From positions 622,501-686,500 of the forward strand of contig OX467089.1 of the NCBI GenBank assembly GCA_950106755.1: 64,000 nucleotides of DNA, given 5' to 3'. The stretch is from Climacium dendroides (Eukaryota > Streptophyta > Bryopsida > Hypnales > Climaciaceae). Both the position numbers and the translations under genes were made by a program. The first letter of the stretch is position 1, and each line of letters begins with the position of its first letter. The notes beneath the pieces are model-generated. The model was given only the letters and a program-made list of their open reading frames with translations, did not search any database and was not told where the DNA came from. Positions 54,756-64,000 of the stretch are shown piece by piece.

Positions 54756-55367
54756 TCATTCAAAGTGACCATCAATTGCATTTATTTTTGAATTCATGAC
54801 TTTATGAATAATTGCAACTTGCACAACATGTTTCCCATTTTTTTGTAAGTGAATTTCATGAGGTTACATATTGTTGGACACTAAAGTACAAGGCTAGATT
54901 CATGCTCCAATTTTTACTTTCACGTACGAGGTCATTCAAAGCAACTATCAATTGCATTGTTTTTCTGAATTCGTGACTTTATGAATAATTGCAACTTGCA
55001 CAACATGTTTCCCATTTCTTTTAAGTGAACTTCTTGAGGTTACATATTGTTGGACACTAAAGTAGAGGGCTAGGTTCATGTTCCAATTTTTACTTTCACG
55101 TACGAGGTCATTCAAAGCAACCACCAATTGCATTTGTTTTTAAATTCATGACTTTATGAATAATTACAACTTGCACAACATGTTTCCCATTTTTTGGTAA
55201 GTGAACTTCATGAGGTTACATATCGTTGGACACTAAAGTAGAGGGCTAGGTTCATGCTCCAATTTTTACTTTCACGTACGAGGTCATTCAAAGTGACCAT
55301 CAACTGCATTGTTTTTCTGAATTCGTGACTTTATGAATAATTGCAACTTGCACAACATGTTTCCCAT
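53745..55367 (+). repeat. Segment repeated at 55,855-57,477 (offset 2,110 bp, 12 monomers)
   Basis: Markers gttccagttttt, gaactacatg (54,504 and 56,614), gcaactatc and gaacttcttg (55,034 and 57,144), attacaacttg and ttttttggtaag all recur 2,110 bp later. After 55,367 this copy has one additional monomer of the ttttttgtaag type, after which the match resumes at a one-monomer shorter offset (55.5 kb to 57.5 kb). Confidence 0.86.
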
Positions 55368-55854
55368 TTTTTTGTAAGTGAACTTCATGAGGTTACATAT
55401 CGTTGGACACTAAAGTAGAGGGCTAGGTTCATGCTCCAATTTTTACTTTCACGTACGAGGTCATTCAAAGTGACCATCAATTGCATTGTTTTTCTGAATT
55501 CGTGACTTTATGAATAATTGCAACTTGCACAACATGTTTCCCATTTCTCTTAAGTGAACTTCATGAGGTTACATATTGTTGGACACTAAAGTAGAGGGTT
55601 AGGTTCATGTTCCAATTTTTACTTTCACGTACGAGGTCATTCAAAGCAACCACCAATTGCATTTGTTTTTGAATTCATGACTTTATGAATAATTGCAACT
55701 TGCACAACATGGTTCCCATTTTTTTTTACGTGAATATCATGAGGTTACATTTTGTTGGACACTAAAGTAGAGGGCTAGTTCATGCTCCAATTTTTACTTT
55801 CACGTACGAGGTCATTCAAAGTGACCATCAATTGCATTGTTTTTCTGAATTCGT

Positions 55855-57477
55855 GACTTTATGAATAATTGCACCGTGCACAACATGTTTCCCATTTTCT
55901 TTTACGTGAATATCATGAGGTTACATTTTGTTGGACACTAAAGTAGAGGGCTAGTTCATGCTCCAATTTTTACTTTCACGTACGAGGTCATTCAAAGTGA
56001 CCGCCAATTGCATTTGTTTTTAAATTCATGACTTTATGAATAATTGCAACTTGCACAACATGTTTCCCATTTCTCTTAAGTGAACTTCATGAGGTTACAT
56101 ATTGTTGGACACTAAAGTAGAGGGCTAGGTTCATGTTCCAATTTTTACTTTCACGTACGAGGTCATTCAAAGCAGCCACCAATTGCATTTGTTTTTGAAT
56201 TCATGACTTTATGAATAATTGCAACTTGCACAACATGTTTCCCATTTTTTTGTAAGTGAACTTCATGAGGTTACATATCGTTGGACACTAAAGTAGAGGG
56301 CTAGGTTCATGCTCCAATTTTTACTTTCACGTACGAGGTCATTCAAAGTGACCATCAATTGCATTGTTTTTCTGAATTCGTGACTTTATGAATAATTGCA
56401 ACTTGCACAACATGTTTCCCATTTCTCTTAAGTGAACTTCATGAGGTTACATATTGTTGGACACTAAAGTAGAGGGCTAGGTTCATGTTCCAGTTTTTAC
56501 TTTCACGTACGAGGTCATTCAAAGCAACCACCAATTGCATTTGTTTTGGAATTCGTGACTTTATGAATAATTGCAACTTGCACAACATGTTTCCCATTTC
56601 TTTTAAGTGAACTACATGAGGTTACATATTGTTGGACACTAAAGTAGAGGGTTAGGTTCATGTTCCAATTTTTACTTTCACGTACGAGGTCATTCAAAGT
56701 GACCATCAATTGCATTGTTTTTCTGAGTTCGTGACTTTATGAATAATTGCAACTTGCACAACATGTTTCCCATTTCTCTTAAGTGAACTTCATGAGGTTA
56801 CATATTGTTGGACACTAAAGTAGAGGGCTAGGTTCATGTTCCAATTTTTACTTTCACGTACGAGGTCATTGAAAGTGACCATCAATTGCATTTATTTTTG
56901 AATTCATGACTTTATGAATAATTGCAACTTGCACAACATGTTTCCCATTTTTTTGTAAGTGAATTTTATGAGGTTACATATTGTTGGACACTAAAGTACA
57001 AGGCTAGATTCATGCTCCAATTTTTACTTTCACGTACGAGGTCATTCAAAGCAACTATCAATTGCATTGTTTTTCTGAATTCGTGACTTTATGAATAATT
57101 GCAACTTGCACAACATGTTTCCCATTTCTTTTAAGTGAACTTCTTGAGGTTACATATTGTTGGACACTAAAGTAGAGGGCTAGGTTCATGTTCCAATTTT
57201 TAATTTCACGTACGAGGTCATTCAAAGCAACCACCAATTGCATTTGTTTTTAAATTCATGACTTTATGAATAATTACAACTTGCACAACATGTTTCCCAT
57301 TTTTTGGTAAGTGAACTTCATGAGGTTACATATCGTTGGACACTAAAGTAGAGGGCTAGGTTCATGCTCCAATTTTTACTTTCACGTACGAGGTCATTCA
57401 AAGTGACCATCAACTGCATTGTTTTTCTGAATTCGTGACTTTATGAATAATTGCAACTTGCACAACATGTTTCCCAT
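55855..57477 (+). repeat. Second copy of 53,745-55,367
   Basis: Partner at +2,110 bp with private changes such as cagccacc near 56,174, ctgagttcg near 56,725, cattgaaag near 56,869 and ttttaatttc near 57,198. The number of private changes is higher than in the 4,576-bp pair, so this duplication looks older. Confidence 0.86.
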
Positions 57478-58159
57478 TTCTCTTAAGTGAACTTCATGAG
57501 GTTACATATTGTTGGACACTAAAGTAGAGGGTTAGGTTCATGTTCCAATTTTTACTTTCACGTACGAGGTCATTCAAAGCAACCACCAATTGCATTTGTT
57601 TTTGAATTCATGACTTTATGAATAATTGCAACTTGCACAACATGTTTCCCATTTTTTTTTACGTGAATATCATGAGGTTACATTTTGTTGGACACTAAAG
57701 TAGAGGGCTAGTTCATGCTCCAATTTTTACTTTCACGTACGAGGTCATTCAAAGTGACCATCAATTGCATTGTTTTTCTGAATTCGTGACTTTATGAATA
57801 ATTGCACCGTGCACAACATGTTTCCCATTTTCTTTTACGTGAATATCATGAGGTTACATTTTGTTGGACACTAAAGTAGAGGGCTAGTTCATGCTCCAAT
57901 TTTTACTTTCACGTACGAGGTCATTCAAAGTGACCGCCAATTGCATTTGTTTTTAAATTCATGACTTTATGAATAATTGCAACTTGCACAACATGTTTCC
58001 CATTTCTCTTAAGTGAACTTCATGAGGTTACATTTTGTTGGACACTAAAGTAGAGGGCTAGTTCATGCTCCAATTTTTACTTTCACGTACGAGGTCATTC
58101 ATAGTGACCGCCAATTGCATTTGTTTTTAATTTCATGACTTTATGAATAATTGCAACTT

Positions 58160-59388
58160 GCACAACATGTTTCCCATTTCTCTTAAGTGAACTTCATGAG
58201 GTTACATATTGTTGGACACTAAAGTACAGGGTTAGGTTCATGTTCCAATTTTTACTTTCACGTACGAGGTCATTCAAAGCAACCACCAATTGCATTTGTT
58301 TTTGAATTCGTGACTTTATGAATAACTGCAACTTGCACAACATGTTTCCCATTTCTTTTAAGTGAACTTCATGAGGTTACATATTGTTGGACACTAAAGT
58401 AGAGGGTTAGGTTCATGTTCCAATTTTTACTTTCACGTACGAGGTCATTCAAAGTGACCATCAATTGCATTGTTTTTCTGAATTCGTGACTTTATGAATA
58501 ATTGCACCGTGCACAACATGTTTCCCATTTTTTTTTACGTGAATATCATGAGGTTACATTTTGTTGGACACTAAAGTAGAGGGCTAGTTCATGCTCCAAT
58601 TTTTACTTTCACGTACGAGGTCATTCAAAGTGACCGCCAATTGCATTTGTTTTTAAATTCATGACTTTATGAATAATTGCAACTTGCACAACATGTTTCC
58701 CATTTCTCTTAAGTGAACTTCATGAGGTTACATATTGTTGGACACTAAAGTAGAGGGCTAGGTTCATGTTCCAATTTTTACTTTCACGTACGAGGTCATT
58801 CAAAGCAACCACCAATTGCATTTGTTTTTGAATTCATGACTTTATAAATAATTGCAACTTGCACAACATGTTTCCCATTTTTTTGTAAGTGAACTTCATG
58901 AGGTTACATATCGTTGGACACTAAAGTAGAGGGCTAGGTTCATGCTCCAATTTTTACTTTCACGTACGAGGTCATTCAAAGCAACCACCAATTGCATTTG
59001 TTTTTGAATTCATGACTTTATGAATAATTGCAACTTGCACAACATGTTTCCCATTTTTTTGTAAGTGAACTTCTTGAGGATACATATCGTTGGACACTAA
59101 AGTAGAGGGCTAGGTTCATGCTCCAATTTTTACTTTCACGTACGAGGTCATTCAAAGTGACCATCAATTGCATTGTTTTTCTGAATTCGTGACTTTATGA
59201 ATAATTGCACCGTGCACAACATGTTTCCCATTTTTTTTTACGTGAATATCATGAGGTTACATTTTGTTGGACACTAAAGTAGAGGGCTAGTTCATGCTCC
59301 AATTTTTACTTTCACGTACGAGGTCATTCAAAGTGACCGCCAATTGCATTTGTTTTTAAATTCATGACTTTATGAATAATTGCAACTT
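58160..59388 (+). repeat. 7-monomer higher-order repeat (1,229 bp), copy 1
   Basis: Markers aataactgca (58,321; 59,550; 60,779), tttataaata (58,841; 60,070) and ttcttgaggata (59,071; 60,300) recur every 1,229 bp. This first copy has gtacagggtt near 58,225 and cattcaaagc, where copy 2 and the partial copy 3 have gtagagggtt and cattcaaggc. Confidence 0.9.
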
Positions 59389-60617
59389 GCACAACATGTT
59401 TCCCATTTCTCTTAAGTGAACTTCATGAGGTTACATATTGTTGGACATTAAAGTAGAGGGTTAGGTTCATGTTCCAATTTTTACTTTCACGTACGAGGTC
59501 ATTCAAGGCAACCACCAATTGCATTTGTTTTTGAATTCGTGACTTTATGAATAACTGCAACTTGCACAACATGTTTCCCATTTCTTTTAAGTGAACTTCA
59601 TGAGGTTACATATTGTTGGACACTAAAGTAGAGGGTTAGGTTCATGTTCCAATTTTTACTTTCACGTACGAGGTCATTCAAAGTGACCATCAATTGCATT
59701 GTTTTTCTGAATTCGTGACTTTATGAATAATTGCACCGTGCACAACATGTTTCCCATTTTTTTTTACGTGAATATCATGAGGTTACATTTTGTTGGACAC
59801 TAAAGTAGAGGGCTAGTTCATGCTCCAATTTTTACTTTCACGTACGAGGTCATTCAAAGTGACCGCCAATTGCATTTGTTTTTAAATTCATGACTTTATG
59901 AATAATTGCAACTTGCACAACATGTTTCCCATTTCTCTTAAGTGAACTTCATGAGGTTACATATTGTTGGACACTAAAGTAGAGGGCTAGGTTCATGTTC
60001 CAATTTTTACTTTCACGTACGAGGTCATTCAAAGCAACCACCAATTGCATTTGTTTTTGAATTCATGACTTTATAAATAATTGCAACTTGCACAACATGT
60101 TTCCCATTTTTTTGTAAGTGAACTTCATGAGGTTACATATCGTTGGACACTAAAGTAGAGGGCTAGGTTCATGCTCCAATTTTTACTTTCACGTACGAGG
60201 TCATTCAAAGCAACCACCAATTGCATTTGTTTTTGAATTCATGACTTTATGAATAATTGCAACTTGCACAACATGTTTCCCATTTTTTTGTAAGTGAACT
60301 TCTTGAGGATACATATCGTTGGACACTAAAGTAGAGGGCTAGGTTCATGCTCCAATTTTTACTTTCACGTACGAGGTCATTCAAAGTGACCATCAATTGC
60401 ATTGTTTTTCTGAATTCGTGACTTTATGAATAATTGCACCGTGCACAACATGTTTCCCATTTTTTTTTACGTGAATATCATGAGGTTACATTTTGTTGGA
60501 CACTAAAGTAGAGGGCTAGTTCATGCTCCAATTTTTACTTTCACGTACGAGGTCATTCAAAGTGACCGCCAATTGCATTTGTTTTTAAATTCATGACTTT
60601 ATGAATAATTGCAACTT
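59389..60617 (+). repeat. 7-monomer higher-order repeat, copy 2
   Basis: Second tandem copy. The cattcaaggcaacc change near 59,502 is shared with 60,731 in the next copy, so those two are closest relatives. A private cattaaag change lies near 59,447. Confidence 0.9.
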
Positions 60618-61158
60618 GCACAACATGTTTCCCATTTCTCTTAAGTGAACTTCATGAGGTTACATATTGTTGGACACTAAAGTAGAGGGTTAGGTTCATG
60701 TTCCAATTTTTACTTTCACGTACGAGGTCATTCAAGGCAACCACCAATTGCATTTGTTTTTGAATTCGTGACTTTATGAATAACTGCAACTTGCACAACA
60801 TGTTTCCCATTTCTTTTAAGTGAACTTCATGAGGTTACATATTGTTGGACACTAAAGTAGAGGGTTAGGTTCATGTTCCAATTTTTACTTTCACGTACGA
60901 GGTCATTCAAAGTGACCATCAATTGCATTGTTTTTCTGAATTCGTGACTTTATGAATAATTGCACCGTGCACAACATGTTTCCCATTTTTTTTTACGTGA
61001 ATATCATGAGGTTACATTTTGTTGGACACTAAAGTAGAGGGCTAGTTCATGCTCCAATTTTTACTTTCACGTACGAGGTCATTCAAAGTGACCGCCAATT
61101 GCATTTGTTTTTAAATTCATGACTTTATGAATAATTGCAACTTGCACAACATGTTTCC
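60618..61158 (+). repeat. 7-monomer higher-order repeat, partial copy 3
   Basis: Keeps step until about 61,158, where ttttttgtaagtgaattt replaces tctcttaagtgaactt. Related monomers continue to about 62.7 kb (tttataaata at 61,300 and 62,354; ttcttgaggata at 62,584), but spacing changes to 6 and 13 monomers, so the regular order is lost. Confidence 0.82.
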
Positions 61159-62769
61159 CATTTTTTTGTAAGTGAATTTCATGAGGTTACATATTGTTGG
61201 ACACTAAAGTAGAGGGCTAGGTTCATGTTCCAATTTTTACTTTCACGTACGAGGTCATTCAAAGCAACCACCAATTGCATTTGTTTTTGAATTCATGACT
61301 TTATAAATAATTGCAACTTGCACAACATGTTTCCCATTTTTTTGTAAGTGAACTTCATGAGGTTACATATCGTTGGACACTAAAGTAGAGGGCTAGGTTC
61401 ATGCTCCAATTTTTACTTTCACGTACGAGGTCATTCAAAGCAACCACCAATTGCATTTGTTTTTGAATTCATGACTTTATGAATAATTGCAACTTGCACA
61501 ACATGTTTCCCATTTTTTTGTAAGTGAATTTCATGAGGTTACATATCGTTGGACACTAAAGTAGAGGGCTAGGTTCATGCTCCAATTTTTACTTTCACGT
61601 ACGAGGTCATTCAAAGTGACCATCAATTGCATTGTTTTTCTGAATTCGTGACTTTATGAATAATTGCAACTTGCACAACATGTTTCCCATTTCTCTTAAG
61701 TGAACTTCATGAGGTTACATATTGTTGGACACTAAAGTAGAGGGTTAGGTTCATGTTCCAATTTTTACTTTCACGTACGAGGTCATTCAAAGCAACCACC
61801 AATTGCATTTGTTTTTGAATTCGTGACTTTATGAATAATTGCACCGTGCACAACATGTTTCCCATTTCTTTTAAGTGAACTTCATGAGGTTACATATTGT
61901 TGGACACTAAAGTAGAGGGTTAGGTTCATGTTCCAATTTTTACTTTCACGTACGAGGTCATTCAAAGTGACCATCAATTGCATTGTTTTTCTGAATTCGT
62001 GAGTTTATGAATAATTGCACCGTGCACAACATGTTTCCCATTTTTTTTTATGTGAATATCATGAGGTTACATTTTGTTGGACACTAAAGTAGAGGGCTAG
62101 TTCATGCTCCAATTTTTACTTTCACGTACGAGGTCATTCAAAGTGACCGCCAATTGCATTTGTTTTTAAATTCATGACTTTATGAATAATTGCAACTTGC
62201 ACAACATGTTTCCCATTTCTCTTAAGTGAACTTCATGAGGTTACATATTGTTGGACACTAAAGTAGAGGGCTAGGTTCATGTTCCAATTTTTACTTTCAC
62301 GTACGAGGTCATTCAAAGCAACCACCAATTGCATTTGTTTTTGAATTCATGACTTTATAAATAATTGCAACTTGCACAACATGTTTCCCATTTTTTTGTA
62401 AGTGAACTTCATGAGGTTACATATCGTTGGACACTAAAGTAGAGGGCTAGGTTCATGCTCCAATTTTTACTTTCACGTACGAGGTCATTCAAAGCAACCA
62501 CCAATTGCATTTGTTTTTGAATTCATGACTTTATGAATAATTGCAACTTGCACAACATGTTTCCCATTTTTTTGTAAGTGAACTTCTTGAGGATACATAT
62601 CGTTGGACACTAAAGTAGAGGGCTAGGTTCATGCTCCAATTTTTACTTTCACGTACGAGGTCATTCAAAGTGACTATCAATTGCATTGTTTTTCTGAATT
62701 CGTGACTTTATGAATAATTGCACCGTGCACAACATGTTTCCCATTTTATTTTACGTGAATATCATGAGG

Positions 62770-63121
62770 TTACATTTTGTTGGACACTAAAGTAGAGGGC
62801 TAGTTCATGCTCCAATTTTTACTTTCACGTACGAGGTCATTCAAAGTGACCGCCAATTGCATTTGTTTTTAAATTCATGACTTTATGAATAATTGCAACT
62901 TGCACAACATGTTTCCCATTTCTCTTAAGTGAACTTCATGAGGTTACATATTGTTGGACACTAAAGTAGAGGGCTAGGTTCATGTTCCAATTTTTACTTT
63001 CACGTACGAGGTCATTCAAAGCAACCACCAATTGCATTTGTTTTTGAATTCATGACTTTATGAATAATTGCAACTTGCAGAACATGTTTCCCATTTTTTT
63101 GTAAGTGAATTTCATGAGGTT
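62770..63121 (+). repeat. Two-monomer segment repeated at 63,649-64,000 (879-bp, 5-monomer step)
   Basis: The private cttgcagaacatg variant is present at 63,080 and 63,959, 879 bp apart, in the same monomer-type context. The second copy is cut by the window end, so a 5-monomer higher-order repeat may continue to the right. Confidence 0.7.
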
Positions 63122-64000
63122 ACATATCGTTGGACACTAAAGTAGAGGGCTAGGTTCATGCTCCAATTTTTACTTTCACGTACGAGGTCATTCAAAGTGA
63201 CCATCAATTGCATTGTTTTTCTGAATTCGTGACTTTATGAATAATTGCAACTTGCACAACATGTTTCCCATTTCTCTTAAGTGAACTTCATGAGGTTACA
63301 TATTGTTGGACACTAAAGTAGAGGGTTAGGTTCATGTTCCAATTTTTACTTTCACGTACGAGGTCATTCAAAGCAACCACCAATTGCATTTGTTTTTGAA
63401 TTCATGACTTTATGAATAATTGCAACTTGCACAACATGTTTCCCATTTTTTTGTAAGTGAATTTCATGAGGTTACATATTGTTGGACACTAAAGTACAAG
63501 GCTAGATTCATGCCCCAATTTTTACTTTCACGTACGAGGTCATTCAAAGTGACCACCAATTGCATTTTTTTTTGGGATTCCTGACTTTATGAATAATTGC
63601 AACTTGCACGACATGTTTCCCATTTTTTTGTAAGTGAACTTCATGAGGTTACATTTTGTTGGACACTAAAGTAGAGGGCTAGTTCATGCTCCAATTTTTA
63701 CTTTCACGTACGAGGTCATTCAAAGTGACCGCCAATTGCATTTGTTTTTAAATTCATGACTTTATGAATAATTGCAACTTGCACAACATGTTTCCCATTT
63801 CTCTTAAGTGAACTTCATGAGGTTACATATTGTTGGACACTAAAGTAGAGGGCTAGGTTCATGTTCCAATTTTTACTTTCACGTACGAGGTCATTCAAAG
63901 CAACCACCAATTGCATTTGTTTTTGAATTCATGACTTTATGAATAATTGCAACTTGCAGAACATGTTTCCCATTTTTTTGTAAGTGAATTTCATGAGGTT

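Larger units (their letters stand above)
1..64000 (+). repeat. Satellite DNA array, ~175-176 bp monomer, ~364 tandem copies
   Basis: The same unit recurs from the first to the last base with no interruption seen. Successive starts of the landmark acaacatg near the left edge are 1, 176, 353, 528, 703 and 879, giving periods of 175-177 bp. Larger offsets agree: 1,926/11, 4,576/26, 1,229/7 and 2,110/12 give 175.1 to 176.0 bp. All copies are in one orientation and differ mainly at a small set of recurring variants plus T-tract length. One monomer counted by hand is about 35% GC. No stretch over 300 bases is anything other than this repeat, so no gene-bearing region exists here. Array size, uniformity and nucleosome-scale monomer are typical of eukaryotic centromeric or heterochromatic satellites, with plant satellites the closest fit in length. 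That assignment is inference, and the family is not one I recognise by name. Confidence 0.98.

Noticed and set aside
50540..57243. Five minus-strand open frames of 61-66 codons as genes
   Set aside because: They span just over one satellite monomer, have nearly identical products because the monomers are duplicates, and are open only through loss of one TGA. No recognisable domain or gene context is present.
1..64000. CRISPR array
   Set aside because: The repeated unit is about 175 bp with no unique spacers; the conserved and variable blocks are both repeated, and no cas gene is present.
1..64000. Bacterial or plasmid iteron origin
   Set aside because: Iterons are about 20 bp and few; 64 kb of 175-bp monomers with no replication gene does not fit.
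1..64000. CENP-B box in the monomer
   Set aside because: I looked for the TTCG....A..CGGG pattern; ttcg occurs in the gaattcgtg variant but no following CGGG is present.
1..64000. Telomeric repeats, tRNA, rRNA or LTR retrotransposon insertions
   Set aside because: No such stretch was seen; every interval read was accounted for by the satellite monomer.
1..64000. Assignment to a named plant satellite
   Set aside because: Length fits many families, but I do not recognise the sequence, and naming a species would be a guess.

Overview
The whole 64 kb window is one uninterrupted head-to-tail satellite DNA array. The monomer is about 175-177 bp, roughly 35% GC (hand count of one monomer), and about 364 copies fit in the window. 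Every copy I read points the same way. Both window edges fall inside the array, so its true ends are not seen. I found no gene, RNA gene, transposon or unique spacer. The only open frames of note (61-66 codons, minus strand) are accidental read-throughs of the repeat.

A homogeneous array of this size with a nucleosome-scale monomer and layered higher-order repeats (HORs) indicates a eukaryotic chromosome, in heterochromatin of centromeric, pericentromeric or knob/subtelomeric type. The length and AT-richness fit plant centromeric satellites (about 150-180 bp) best. I do not recognise the monomer as a named family; it does not look like the Arabidopsis 178-bp, rice CentO or maize knob-180 repeats as I remember them. 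The species is left open.

Each monomer alternates near-invariant blocks with blocks that come in a few discrete versions. The combinations of versions act as barcodes and reveal larger units. (a) 1-19,000: 39-monomer (6,843 bp) spaced duplicates, a third partial copy near 16.8-18.8 kb, and an 11-monomer HOR (1,926 bp) in tandem from about 9.5 to 15.9 kb. (b) 19,000-45,000: 4-monomer (704 bp) units, a 4-5 kb segment copied at about 22-27 kb and 32-36 kb, and a near-perfect tandem duplication of 4,576 bp (26 monomers) at about 35.6-44.7 kb. (c) 45,000-64,000: a 3 kb copy of the 27.8-30.8 kb segment, then spaced copies at offsets of 3,161, 3,865 and 2,110 bp, a 7-monomer HOR (1,229 bp) at 58.2-61.2 kb, and a 5-monomer offset at the right edge.

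Nothing here works as an operon or gene system. Any function would be structural: nucleosome placement, kinetochore or heterochromatin protein binding, and recombination-driven homogenisation. All coordinates and offsets were obtained by hand from diagnostic variants; block edges are good to a few tens of bases.
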